Of a DNA stretch of 64,000 nt, positions 52,224 through 62,087 are shown piece by piece (the stretch's first letter is position 1; every line of letters begins with the position of its first letter). Origin of the DNA: Balneolaceae bacterium (GTDB taxonomy: Bacteria > Bacteroidota > Rhodothermia > Balneolales > Balneolaceae); assembly GCA_006969905.1 (NCBI GenBank), contig CP030887.1:1656001-1720000 (forward strand), read 5' to 3'. Under the pieces are notes generated by a model. That model made no database searches and was not told the origin of the DNA. It saw only the letters and a program-made list of their open reading frames with translations. The position numbers were made by a program, and so were the translations under genes.

Positions 52224-53273
52224 TTGAATACAGTAAAAGTAAAGAAAAAGGTAACCATAAAAGATGTGGCTGATCATGCAAACGCATCAACATCTACAGT
52301 ATCAATGGTTATTAATAATAAGGGGTATGTAAGCGATGAAAAAAGGAAAGACATACTCCATTCGATTAAGAAACTTGGATATGTACCCTCCGCATCTGCA
52401 AGGAATCTGGCTTCGAACAGAACCAATAATATTGGCTTTATACTAAGAGAATCACATTTTACGCTTAGTGAACCCTTTTATACACGTATATTTTTAGGGG
52501 CAGAGTTTGAGTCAAAAAAGCATAACTATTATGTGCTTTTAGCAACTATTTCTGATACTTATAAAAAAGAGGAAGATACACCCAGGCTCTTAAAAGAAAG
52601 AAATGTTGATGGAATAATTATTGCCGGAAAAGTAAGTGGGGAATTGCTAGAGGAGGTCGAAGAATCAGGTATTCCATTTGTTCTTGTTGACTATCAGTAT
52701 AAGTCTTTTCCTTATATATCGGTTGACAATAGAAATGCTTCTCTAGAAGCGGTTCGATACTTACTAAGTAAAGGCCATACTGAAATATCCTTTTTGGGAG
52801 CCGACCCTTATCACCCAAGTATATCAGAGCGATTAGAAGGGTTTCAACTGGGAATGCTTAAAGCTGGGTACAGTGATACTTCTAACTTGGTTTTTCTTGA
52901 TGAAGATGACTCTCCCACCTTACAAACAGGGTATAATTTAGGTGCGAAATTGTTTAAATCCGGAAAAAAACCAACAGCAGTATTCTGCGCAAACGATGCA
53001 ATGGCTATTGGTTTTATGAAGTATGCTGAACAGCACAAAATAAAAATACCGGAAGAAGTAGCAGTTGTAGGTTTTGATGATGTAGAAGGGGCTAAATTTT
53101 CGTCCCCTCCGCTTACTACAATAAGAGTTTTTAAAGAGCAATTTGGTGAGCTTGCACTTCGGTACCTCACAGAGATTTTAAATGACACTGGGAAGGATCT
53201 CTCATCAAAGTATGAGAGAGGCAATCATATGCTAACAGTTCCGACTGAACTGATAGTACGAGAATCGACGTAA
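52224..53273 (+). CDS. LacI family transcriptional regulator
   Basis: 349 residues from a TTG start (no better start before the helix-turn-helix). HTH: VTIKDVADHANASTSTVSMV with hinge GYVPSASARNLAS; periplasmic-binding-like effector domain (IGFILRESHF, VDGIIIAGKV, AVFCANDAMAIGFM, AVVGFDDVEGAKFSSPPLTTI). The effector should be a sugar. It lies next to its probable operator at 52188 and upstream of the T9SS gene, whose promoter carries a similar half-palindrome. Confidence 0.92.
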   Translation: MNTVKVKKKVTIKDVADHANASTSTVSMVINNKGYVSDEKRKDILHSIKKLGYVPSASARNLASNRTNNIGFILRESHFTLSEPFYTRIFLGAEFESKKHNYYVLLATISDTYKKEEDTPRLLKERNVDGIIIAGKVSGELLEEVEESGIPFVLVDYQYKSFPYISVDNRNASLEAVRYLLSKGHTEISFLGADPYHPSISERLEGFQLGMLKAGYSDTSNLVFLDEDDSPTLQTGYNLGAKLFKSGKKPTAVFCANDAMAIGFMKYAEQHKIKIPEEVAVVGFDDVEGAKFSSPPLTTIRVFKEQFGELALRYLTEILNDTGKDLSSKYERGNHMLTVPTELIVREST

Positions 53274-53292
53274 AAAAAATTAAGGAAAACTG

Positions 53293-53302
53293 AAAGCGCT
53301 TT
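53293..53302. promoter_or_regulatory. LacI-like operator upstream of the T9SS protein gene
   Basis: AAAGCGCTTT, a perfect 10-bp palindrome inside TGAAAGCGCTTTTA, about 55 bp before the ATG at 53358. It shares the AAGCGCTT core with the 22-bp operator, so the LacI protein may control both directions of the locus. Confidence 0.45.
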
Positions 53303-53357
53303 TATAAAGCATGTTATTGGGTTTCCCTAATAAAACATTAATAAAAAGTAGATCTCT

Positions 53358-56012
53358 ATGAAAACGTATACTAAGACATACTTGAGCATACTTTTACTAT
53401 CCATCTGTATGATGTCTGGTGCTGTATTTGCTCAAACTAATGTAAGTGCATTTTCACAAGCTGAGAGTATAAATCTCTTAAGTAATGGTGGATTTGAAGC
53501 GGAGACCCCGGCATACTGGACCCCGGAAGGAGCAGGAGCTGAATGGAGTGGTGAGCAGTACCGGACTCCGAGTTATAGTTTAAAACTAAGTGGCACAGGG
53601 GCCTCTTCATGGGCACAAGGCGAGGCCGTGCGTAATTGGGTAGCTGGGATTCCTGGCTCCGGCACCCCCGAAATCATAGTTGGAGGCTGGGTGTATGTAG
53701 ATGGAGTGAATACTAATCCGACCACCGATGCGGAGAAATTCCAATTGGTGTACGAATTCTTTGATGCGAATGAAAATGATGTACTGGGAGCCCCGGTAGT
53801 GCTGGATGTTCCCCAGGATGCAGCCAGTTCAGGCGGTTGGGTAGAACTCAGCAGTCTTTCTTTAGGAGCCATTACTTTGCCAAGTGAGCAGGCTGCAAAA
53901 AGCGTGCGCATCACCTTCCGAAAAGGAGCGGACGCCACCGGATCGGTATATCTGGAAGATATTTTTATCCGTGCAGCAGAAGGAGCTGAAGGCTGGCCGG
54001 GTGGTTGGTTCAATCCAAACATGGATATGAGCGATACCTGGTACTACTGGATTCCAGGTGGATTTGATCAAGGTGATCCGGATTGGCCGGATTCGTTGTC
54101 GTTTGCAATGACCCGTACGGATGCTGAAGCACATTCAGGAACCTATAGTGTTCGCATTGAGCAATTAGATCCTGCAGCGAGTGAAGCAGTGGCCATTAGT
54201 GATCGTGTACCCGTGGAAACAGGAGAGCCGGTACTGGTAAGCTATTGGGTGAAATATGAGAATGTACCGCACCCGGATAGTATTGGGAAGGCAGACAACA
54301 ATATTGGGATGACAGCGCTATGGTATAGCAGTCTGGAGTCCGGTGCAGCAGGATACAATGAGATCGGAGGGCTTGACATCCGGTTGAACGGAGATTACAA
54401 CTCAGGAGTAATTCCATTGGCGGAAAGGGTGGAAAATTCAGGCTGGACACAATATTCCTTCGTAGTGTACCCGCCAGAGAATGCGGTAGGTATGGAGCTT
54501 CGTCTTCGTTACTGGCATGCCTTTGAAGGGGTTACCTATTGGGACGATGTATTCATTGCTCCGGTATCTGATGTAACTGATGATTTAGATAATCTCTTAA
54601 GTAATGGTGGATTTGAAGCGGAGACCCCGGCATACTGGACCCCGGAAGGAGCAGGAGCTGAATGGAGTGGTGAGCAGTACCGGACTCCGAGTTATAGTTT
54701 AAAACTAAGTGGCACAGGGGCCTCTTCATGGGCACAAGGCGAGGCCGTGCGTAATTGGGTAGCTGGGATTCCTGGCTCCGGCACCCCCGAAATCATAGTT
54801 GGAGGCTGGGTGTATGTAGATGGAGTGAATACTAATCCGACCACCGATGCGGAGAAATTCCAATTGGTGTACGAATTCTTTGATGCGAATGAAAATGATG
54901 TACTGGGAGCCCCGGTAGTGCTGGATGTTCCCCAGGATGCAGCCAGTTCAGGCGGTTGGGTAGAACTCAGCAGTCTTTCTTTAGGAGCCATTACTTTGCC
55001 AAGTGAGCAGGCTGCAAAAAGCGTGCGCATCACCTTCCGAAAAGGAGCGGACGCCACCGGATCGGTATATCTGGAAGATATTTTTATCCGTGCAGCAGAA
55101 GGAGCTGAAGGCTGGCCGGGTGGTTGGTTCAATCCAAACATGGATATGAGCGATACCTGGTACTACTGGATTCCAGGTGGATTTGATCAAGGTGATCCGG
55201 ATTGGCCGGATTCGTTGTCGTTTGCAATGACCCGTACGGATGCTGAAGCACATTCAGGAACCTATAGTGTTCGCATTGAGCAATTAGATCCTGCAGCGAG
55301 TGAAGCAGTGGCCATTAGTGATCGTGTACCCGTGGAAACAGGAGAGCCGGTACTGGTAAGCTATTGGGTGAAATATGAGAATGTACCGCACCCGGATAGT
55401 ATTGGGAAGGCAGACAACAATATTGGGATGACAGCGCTATGGTATAGCAGTCTGGAGTCCGGTGCAGCAGGATACAATGAGATCGGAGGGCTTGACATCC
55501 GGTTGAACGGAGATTACAACTCAGGAGTAATTCCATTGGCGGAAAGGGTGGAAAATTCAGGCTGGACACAATATTCCTTCGTAGTGTACCCGCCAGAGAA
55601 TGCGGTAGGTATGGAGCTTCGTCTTCGTTACTGGCATGCCTTTGAAGGGGTTACCTATTGGGATGATGTAAGTATCGTGAGCCTTGGTGAGATAGAAGTC
55701 GGTCCTATTGTATCTAATGAAGATGAAACACAAGACGACCGTCCAAAACGTGTACTTCTAAAGCAAAACTACCCTAATCCATTTAACCCATCAACAACAA
55801 TAAGCTTTGAGCTTACACAGACAGATATTGTAAGTCTTGAAGTATTTAACGTGCTGGGGCAAAAAGTGGCAAGTATTATTACAAATACAAAAATGAGAAG
55901 TGGTAATCATAGCGTAAGATTTGATGCCATGAACTTAACTAGTGGAATCTACTTGTATCGATTATCGACGTCAGATTTCACAGAAGTAAAAAGAATGACA
56001 CTGATTAAGTAG
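53358..56012 (+). CDS. T9SS-secreted carbohydrate-binding-like protein with duplicated 373-residue unit
   Basis: 884 residues. Signal peptide (ends GAVFAQ), then two copies of a 373-residue unit (about 39-411 and 412-784), each made of two jelly-roll-like modules beginning LLSNGGFEAETPAYWT and MDMSDTWYYWIPGGFDQGD. The C-terminus has a linker and a T9SS type A sorting domain (KQNYPNPFNPSTTISFEL, EVFNVLGQKVA, GIYLYRL). Modules resemble CBM4/9-type binding domains; a glycan ligand is inferred. No catalytic domain. Codirectional with the TonB receptor after it. Confidence 0.88.
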   Translation: MKTYTKTYLSILLLSICMMSGAVFAQTNVSAFSQAESINLLSNGGFEAETPAYWTPEGAGAEWSGEQYRTPSYSLKLSGTGASSWAQGEAVRNWVAGIPGSGTPEIIVGGWVYVDGVNTNPTTDAEKFQLVYEFFDANENDVLGAPVVLDVPQDAASSGGWVELSSLSLGAITLPSEQAAKSVRITFRKGADATGSVYLEDIFIRAAEGAEGWPGGWFNPNMDMSDTWYYWIPGGFDQGDPDWPDSLSFAMTRTDAEAHSGTYSVRIEQLDPAASEAVAISDRVPVETGEPVLVSYWVKYENVPHPDSIGKADNNIGMTALWYSSLESGAAGYNEIGGLDIRLNGDYNSGVIPLAERVENSGWTQYSFVVYPPENAVGMELRLRYWHAFEGVTYWDDVFIAPVSDVTDDLDNLLSNGGFEAETPAYWTPEGAGAEWSGEQYRTPSYSLKLSGTGASSWAQGEAVRNWVAGIPGSGTPEIIVGGWVYVDGVNTNPTTDAEKFQLVYEFFDANENDVLGAPVVLDVPQDAASSGGWVELSSLSLGAITLPSEQAAKSVRITFRKGADATGSVYLEDIFIRAAEGAEGWPGGWFNPNMDMSDTWYYWIPGGFDQGDPDWPDSLSFAMTRTDAEAHSGTYSVRIEQLDPAASEAVAISDRVPVETGEPVLVSYWVKYENVPHPDSIGKADNNIGMTALWYSSLESGAAGYNEIGGLDIRLNGDYNSGVIPLAERVENSGWTQYSFVVYPPENAVGMELRLRYWHAFEGVTYWDDVSIVSLGEIEVGPIVSNEDETQDDRPKRVLLKQNYPNPFNPSTTISFELTQTDIVSLEVFNVLGQKVASIITNTKMRSGNHSVRFDAMNLTSGIYLYRLSTSDFTEVKRMTLIK
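53472..54543 (+). repeat. 1,072-bp repeat, copy 1
   Basis: Appears identical in every base to 54591-55662; the offset is 1,119 bp (373 codons), so the reading frame is kept. The first difference is a silent C/T in a GAC/GAT codon at 54544. Confidence 0.93.
54591..55662 (+). repeat. 1,072-bp repeat, copy 2
   Basis: Second copy of the unit at 53472-54543. The 47 bases between the copies complete the 1,119-bp period. Confidence 0.93.
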
Positions 56013-56036
56013 CACTTCTTCATGTTTATTATGTAT

Positions 56037-56070
56037 GGATCTCGGGCTGAATGCCCGGTGATCCTTTTTT
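56037..56070 (+). terminator. Rho-independent terminator after the T9SS gene
   Basis: GGATC, then CGGGC, loop TGAAT, GCCCG, then GATCC, followed by six T. It separates the T9SS gene from the TonB receptor gene. Confidence 0.85.
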
Positions 56071-56096
56071 AAAAACAATATCTGGGAAAAAGTAGT

Positions 56097-58766
56097 ATGC
56101 GGTTAGTTAGTCATATACTGATCATAATTGTTACAGCCACATTTCTTATAAATGCTACTAGGTATTTTGAAGCTGCCACAACAGGCAAAATTACCGGGCA
56201 GGTTACCGACTCTGAAACAGGAGAGACACTCCCTGGTGTAAATGTTGCTATTGTCGGAACCACGCAAGGTGCGGTAACTGATGCTGACGGCTATTACGTG
56301 ATTCTGAATGTTACTCCTGATACTTATGATTTGCAGGCCTCTTTCATTGGATTTAAAACAAAAATTATTCAGGATGTGAGAGTCAGAATCAATCAGACAA
56401 CCACTATTGATTTTGTTATGAGTGAAAGCGTGATAGAAGGAGAGGAGATTGTAGTAACTGCGGAAAGCCCTATTGTTCAAAGAGATCTAACTTCATCTAA
56501 AGCTTCCATTTCTTCCCAAGAAATGAAAATACTGCCCGTTGAGAGTTTTGACGAAGTGGTAAACCTTCAAGCAGGAGTGGTGGACGGCCACTTCCGAGGG
56601 GGAAGGATTGGGGAAGTTGCATACCTGGTTGATGGAATTCCTATAAATGATTCTTTTGATAATTCTTATGCCTACCAGGTAGAAAACAACTCCATCCAGG
56701 AAGTTGAAGTTATTTCAGGAACTTTTAACGCTGAATTTGGACAAGCTCAATCAGGAGTGGTTAATATTGTTACAAAAGACGGTGGAGAAAATTATGAAGG
56801 TAACTTCTCAATGTATGGTGGAGATTATATTACCACACGTGGTGATGTTTTTTCAAACAATAAGAGTATTTCCCCTCTTGATATCTATGATATACAGGGT
56901 TCATTAAGTGGTCCGGTTCCCGGGACAAGAAGCAAGTTGAGTTTCTTTATGTCAGGAAGAACGATCAATGATGAGGGGTACCTGTATGGTAGAAATATTG
57001 TTCGCCCGGTTTGGGAAAGTACAGATAGCGGGGAGTTTGTAACGATAGATGGAAGACAGGTATATGTTCCTCAATTAGGAGATAGCTCCTATTCTTCAAT
57101 GAACTGGAGTAAGCAGAATACTATTCAATTAAAGCTTACTTCATCTCATATTAAGGGGAATAAACTTTCGGTTACAGGTTTGTACCAAAATGATGAAGGG
57201 CAGAATTTCCGCCACTTATATCGTTATAACCCAGATGGAACACCAACTAATTATGGAGAATCCATTAGTATTAGCCTCGTTAACAACTATTTAATTAGCT
57301 CCAAGACATTTGTAAATCTTAAAGGTTCTTACTTCATAAACCGTAGTGAATCATATGTATATGAAGATCCTTTAGATCCAAGATACCCCAGAGATGATGC
57401 AGAAAGTTTTCTTGGTGGCAACTTCTCTTTTTTAAGAGGGGGTGCTGTGATGGAACATACAAATAGGGAGACAGGAACCTTACTGGCAGGCTTTGATATT
57501 ACCAGTCAGGTAAACCGACAGAACATGATAAAGGCGGGAGGATTGGTAAAACTTTACACCATACAGTTTCGAACTTTCGAAGTTTTAAATAACCCTTCAA
57601 CTGGTTTTGAACCTGCTATCCCTCCTGTAGGAACCCCGAATCATGTATATTTTGATGAAGGCCCTATTGAGGTAAGTGCCTATATCCAGGATAAAATGGA
57701 GTTCGACTATATGGTAGTCAACGTGGGACTTCGTTTTGACTATTTTGATGCAAATAGTAGTTTTCCGTCAGATTATGGCAGGCCAACTACTTCTGAAAAA
57801 GCAAGTACTTCACCAAACTGGCAAATATCCCCCCGTTTTGGGCTTGCTTATCCGATCACAGAAACAGGAGTGGTTCACGTTTCTTATGGTCATTTCTTCC
57901 AGGTACCATCATTTCAATTCCTATATATCAATCCCGATTTCACCTATAACCCCGAAGTGGGCATAAGCAGGGTATTTGGTAATCCTGATTTGAAACCACA
58001 GCAGACAACTTCTTATGAAATAGGTCTTCAGCAAGGGTTTAATGATATTCTCTCCGCGCAAATAACAGCATTCTACAAAGATATGAGAAACCTTTTGGGG
58101 ACCCGTTTCGAAACCATTCAGCCAGGTTTTGATGAACCTCATCCTTCTCAAAGGTATGCAAGATATATCAACACCGATTACGGGCAAACAAAAGGATTTA
58201 TTCTTAGCGTTGGAAGGAGAATGAGAAATAACTTTAGTTTTGATATTAACTATTCGCTTCAGTTTGCATCTGGTAATGCAAGTGATCCTCAATCCAGGGT
58301 GTTAGATGAATTAGCCGGAGAAGAAACCGAAAAGCAACTGGTTCCATTAGACTGGGATAGAAGACATCAACTGAATGCCAGTACCAGTTTTTTAACAAAG
58401 AATAACTGGGTATTGACTATTCTGGGGGAATATGGTTCAGGTTTTCCTTATACCCCATCTTTAGGGAACCAACGAACAGGCTTAGTAAACTCAGACAGAA
58501 AACCAACCTTTTTAAATTTTGATATGTTTGCTTCAAAGAGTTTCGATTTGAAAGGTAGTAATGCTAGTGTATTTGTAAGAGTCAATAATTTGTTTGATAC
58601 ACAAAATGAAACCGAAGTATATGAGCAAACCGGCAGGGCATTTCAAAATCTTCGATCTCAAACGGGTATTCCTCAGGGACTGAATTCAAAAGAGGAGTTT
58701 TTCTTTCGTCCGGATTTTTACTCAGCTCCCAGAAGAGTAACACTTGGTGTAACTATGAGTTTTTAA
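56097..58766 (+). CDS. TonB-dependent receptor with CarboxypepD_reg-like N-terminal domain
   Basis: 889 residues. Signal peptide, then the carboxypeptidase regulatory-like domain (TGKITGQVTDSETGETLPGV; GYYVILNVTPDTYDLQASFIG), a plug (residues about 120-230, AYLVDGIPINDSFDNSYAYQ; GQAQSGVVNIVTKDGGENYEG) and a 22-strand barrel ending in APRRVTLGVTMSF. Imports a large or scarce substrate, here most likely an oligosaccharide. First gene after the terminator of the T9SS gene; followed by 58789 at 22 bp spacing. No SusD gene adjoins it. Confidence 0.9.
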   Translation: MRLVSHILIIIVTATFLINATRYFEAATTGKITGQVTDSETGETLPGVNVAIVGTTQGAVTDADGYYVILNVTPDTYDLQASFIGFKTKIIQDVRVRINQTTTIDFVMSESVIEGEEIVVTAESPIVQRDLTSSKASISSQEMKILPVESFDEVVNLQAGVVDGHFRGGRIGEVAYLVDGIPINDSFDNSYAYQVENNSIQEVEVISGTFNAEFGQAQSGVVNIVTKDGGENYEGNFSMYGGDYITTRGDVFSNNKSISPLDIYDIQGSLSGPVPGTRSKLSFFMSGRTINDEGYLYGRNIVRPVWESTDSGEFVTIDGRQVYVPQLGDSSYSSMNWSKQNTIQLKLTSSHIKGNKLSVTGLYQNDEGQNFRHLYRYNPDGTPTNYGESISISLVNNYLISSKTFVNLKGSYFINRSESYVYEDPLDPRYPRDDAESFLGGNFSFLRGGAVMEHTNRETGTLLAGFDITSQVNRQNMIKAGGLVKLYTIQFRTFEVLNNPSTGFEPAIPPVGTPNHVYFDEGPIEVSAYIQDKMEFDYMVVNVGLRFDYFDANSSFPSDYGRPTTSEKASTSPNWQISPRFGLAYPITETGVVHVSYGHFFQVPSFQFLYINPDFTYNPEVGISRVFGNPDLKPQQTTSYEIGLQQGFNDILSAQITAFYKDMRNLLGTRFETIQPGFDEPHPSQRYARYINTDYGQTKGFILSVGRRMRNNFSFDINYSLQFASGNASDPQSRVLDELAGEETEKQLVPLDWDRRHQLNASTSFLTKNNWVLTILGEYGSGFPYTPSLGNQRTGLVNSDRKPTFLNFDMFASKSFDLKGSNASVFVRVNNLFDTQNETEVYEQTGRAFQNLRSQTGIPQGLNSKEEFFFRPDFYSAPRRVTLGVTMSF

Positions 58767-58788
58767 AAATATTAATAGTGATTAAAGA

Positions 58789-61700
58789 GTGAATATTAGA
58801 AATATCAAAATACGTTTAGCCTTTGCAGCCCTTGTTGGGTGTTTTTCATTTTTTGTTACTGATTTTGTAGTAGCACAAAATGATCTGGATAATGGTAGTA
58901 ACAGGTGGACGCAATGGGGAGTAATGGATGGAAACCGGGTTCGCACTCTTTTTTCCAATCATGGGGAAATTGCACGTTGGCCGGATCAGCCTTCCGGAGA
59001 GTGGCCCAAAGGGAGCGGGCATTCCTATGTAGATGGGGTTGCGTTTATTGTATCGGCGAAAACTAAAGATGCACAGGGAAATACCATAACTCCTATGTCA
59101 ACAAATTACCGGGAGTTTATTGATTTGGATCCTATAACCAAAATACCATGGGGTTTTGCCCCACTGTATGGATATTCAAACCCATTGCAGGAATCACCCG
59201 CCAGGAGTGATGATGAAAGAACATGGCCACAAATCTGGCCGGATAGGCCTGTAGATTGGGCGGGTCAGTGGAATGGATGGTTTGGAAGGGGTGTGTTTAA
59301 TGCTGATTTAGAAACTTATTTTGTATATGATGATGCCGAAGATAAAGAATGGACAAAAGCTCCTCACAATTTCTATCCTTGTACAGGAGATACTTCCAGG
59401 GGTGGGTTAGGGCTTCAAGTTAGAGCACGAGGCTTTCAATGGAACCATCCGTTGGCGCAGGATGTAATTTTTTGGTTATATGAAATTACCAATGAATGCG
59501 ATGTAGACTATGATGAAGTCTATTTCTCTCAATATATAGATTGGGGAGTTGGGGGCACTGACGATTCGGGGGATGATGAAGGAGCATACGATACTACCCT
59601 TGATATCGCATTTGCCTGGGATAATGATGGTGTAGGTTCTCCGGGTTTATGGGGGCCGGTAGGCACTGCAGGATATTCGTTTCTGGAATCTCCGGGCAAT
59701 TCCACTGATGGTATAGATAATGACGAAGATGGGATTATTGATGAACAAAGAGTTAGCGGAGCCGGGCAGCTTATCGAGGGGCAGGCTAACATAGCTAGTT
59801 ATGTACAGGCTAACTACGATCAGGCAAAGTTTGAAAGTTTTTATCTGCCATTAGAGCAAATGCCTGCATACCAGACAGGTGTATGGTGGACGGGAGATGA
59901 GGACATGGATTGGTTGGTTTATACTGATCTCAATGAGAATGGAATTTGGGATACCGGAGAACCTTTAAATAATGATGTAGGTATAGACGGTTTGGGGCCT
60001 AATCACCCCAATTATCCCGGAATAGATGAAGGTGAGGGAAATGGTAGACCAGATGAAGGAGAGCCAAACTTTGACGGTTTAGACAAAGATGAATCTGATC
60101 AGATTGGACTGACAGGATTCCAGGTATTTGATGTTCACCAATATCAACTAATCGATGATGAAGAGAATTTTGAACTTTTTTCGGAGGCGTTACCACCACT
60201 AGAAGATATTATACTGGAAGGAGGGCGGAATCTCGGTATGTTCTTTTCATCGGGATCATTCCCTTTAAAAGCAGGGCAAACAGAACGCTTCTCAATGGCG
60301 TTGGTATTTGCTGAAAGAGATTTTAATGATCCAAGAGATATTTCCAACTCTTCACTTGCGCGTAAAAAAGAAATTGTCCAGCAAATCTATAATGCGGACT
60401 ATCAATTTGCTCGTCCACCGGACAAATCAAACCTGACAGCAGTAGCAGGAGACGGGATGGTTACTTTGTATTGGGATGACAAAGCGGAGGCTTCTTATGA
60501 TCCTTTTTTAGGAGAATACGATTTTGAAGGATATCTCATCTATCGATCTACTGAACCAAACTTTGAAGAAAACCTGCTCATAACAGATGCTTATGGAAGT
60601 ACTATTTACCAGAAACCGCTTGCCCAGTTTGACCTTAAAAACGGAATTAAAGGACTTCACCCGGTTACCGTAAATGGTGTGCAATTTAACCTTGGCAATG
60701 ACAGTGGTCTGAGGCATAGCTATATAGATAGAGAGGTTATAAATGGACAAACTTATTACTATGCCTTGGTTCCATATGATCGTGGGTTCGTGGAACGTGA
60801 TCCGGACGGAAACTTTGTAGTAAGTGAAGACGGCAGAGTTAGAGGAATTTCTCCAAGTACTACCTCTTCAATTATCAAGAATGATGTAGCAGGGAATGTA
60901 AATGTAGATGTAAATACGGCTGTAGTTACTCCAAAAGCACCTTCTGCCGGGTATATTCCGCCAGAGATTGAGTTAGCTGAAACAGAAGTCTTAGGAACCG
61001 GTAGTATTTCGGTGAACATTTTATCATCAGGAACAGTGGTAGAAGGAAAAGAATATGTTTTAAGCTTTGAGAACGATTCTACCTGGCAAACTGAAATAAA
61101 TCCGGTGGTATCATTAACTACACCGGAACAAAGTGAACCTATCTTTACCGGAGCTCTTGAAGAAGGAACTATTCAGACTCCGTTAGCAGATGGTTTTTCA
61201 ATAGATATCCAGGGTCCGGCAGAAATTTCAATTATTGATAGTAGCATAGCATTTGTTGGAGAAGGAGGAAATTTTACGCCTTTAGTTGAACCTGCATCCA
61301 ATAATAGTCTGTTCGTCTCAAGGCACATCAGCTATCCTGCTGATTTTGAGATTCACTTCACTAGCGAAGTGTCAGATACTTCTATGAGAGTTGCTTTTGG
61401 AATGCAGGAGATACCAACCAATTTCTATATTGAGAATACGATTACAAGAGAAAGAGAACATTTTGCCATCATTGAAGATGTAGATGGCCTAAATAATGGG
61501 ATATACGATCATGGAGAGCTCATCGTGATTATTATGGGAACAGAACCAGGTTTGGAACCCCAATTTGCTGGTGGAAACTGGCTTTCCAGCTGGGCTATTC
61601 GTTTCATTCCTCCTGATCCTGTTCTTCAACCAGATTTAATTCCGGAGGCACCCGAAGCGGGTTCATCTTTTACTTTCGCTACTTCAAAACCGTTTCAAAA

Positions 61701-62079
61701 TAGTGACGAGTATAGATTTACAATGAAAGGTGGGGCTCTGGATAAAGAATTGGCAAAAGAAAGACTCAAAGACATAATGGTTGTTCCAAACCCGTATGTA
61801 GCCTCTAGTGATTTTGAACCGGCTAATACCTATCGGGCTGGTAGAGGTGAAAGGCGTATTTATTTTATGAATCTCCCTGCGAAATGCACCATAAGGATTT
61901 ATACGATAACAGGTCAGTTAGTCCAAACCTTATATCACGATTCTCCTATTGATGATGGTCAGGAACCTTGGGATCTGGTTACTAAGGACGGAATGAATCT
62001 GGCTTATGGAATATATGTCTTTCATGTTGAAGCAGATGGTATTGGAGAGACAACCGGAAGATTTGCAGTGATCAAATAA
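58789..62079 (+). CDS. Large T9SS-secreted protein with FN3-like parts
   Basis: 1096 residues from a GTG start. Signal peptide ends near VVAQ. N-terminal half is beta-rich with Trp-rich motifs and acidic, calcium-type stretches (GIDNDEDGIIDE; NENGIWDTGEPLNNDVG). A fibronectin-like part lies near residues 545-650 (NLTAVAGDGMVTLYWDD). The end is a T9SS sorting domain (MVVPNPYVASSDFEP; CTIRIYTITGQLVQTLYHDS; NLAYGIYVFHVEADG). Substrate or function unknown. Translated between the receptor and the PorV-like protein, so probably displayed on the surface. Confidence 0.8.
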   Translation: MNIRNIKIRLAFAALVGCFSFFVTDFVVAQNDLDNGSNRWTQWGVMDGNRVRTLFSNHGEIARWPDQPSGEWPKGSGHSYVDGVAFIVSAKTKDAQGNTITPMSTNYREFIDLDPITKIPWGFAPLYGYSNPLQESPARSDDERTWPQIWPDRPVDWAGQWNGWFGRGVFNADLETYFVYDDAEDKEWTKAPHNFYPCTGDTSRGGLGLQVRARGFQWNHPLAQDVIFWLYEITNECDVDYDEVYFSQYIDWGVGGTDDSGDDEGAYDTTLDIAFAWDNDGVGSPGLWGPVGTAGYSFLESPGNSTDGIDNDEDGIIDEQRVSGAGQLIEGQANIASYVQANYDQAKFESFYLPLEQMPAYQTGVWWTGDEDMDWLVYTDLNENGIWDTGEPLNNDVGIDGLGPNHPNYPGIDEGEGNGRPDEGEPNFDGLDKDESDQIGLTGFQVFDVHQYQLIDDEENFELFSEALPPLEDIILEGGRNLGMFFSSGSFPLKAGQTERFSMALVFAERDFNDPRDISNSSLARKKEIVQQIYNADYQFARPPDKSNLTAVAGDGMVTLYWDDKAEASYDPFLGEYDFEGYLIYRSTEPNFEENLLITDAYGSTIYQKPLAQFDLKNGIKGLHPVTVNGVQFNLGNDSGLRHSYIDREVINGQTYYYALVPYDRGFVERDPDGNFVVSEDGRVRGISPSTTSSIIKNDVAGNVNVDVNTAVVTPKAPSAGYIPPEIELAETEVLGTGSISVNILSSGTVVEGKEYVLSFENDSTWQTEINPVVSLTTPEQSEPIFTGALEEGTIQTPLADGFSIDIQGPAEISIIDSSIAFVGEGGNFTPLVEPASNNSLFVSRHISYPADFEIHFTSEVSDTSMRVAFGMQEIPTNFYIENTITREREHFAIIEDVDGLNNGIYDHGELIVIIMGTEPGLEPQFAGGNWLSSWAIRFIPPDPVLQPDLIPEAPEAGSSFTFATSKPFQNSDEYRFTMKGGALDKELAKERLKDIMVVPNPYVASSDFEPANTYRAGRGERRIYFMNLPAKCTIRIYTITGQLVQTLYHDSPIDDGQEPWDLVTKDGMNLAYGIYVFHVEADGIGETTGRFAVIK

Positions 62080-62087
62080 GGCAATCC

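Noticed and set aside
53573-54022. Minus-strand 149-aa ORF, with an identical twin at 54692-55141
   Set aside because: Both are antisense shadows of the duplicated secreted-protein unit.
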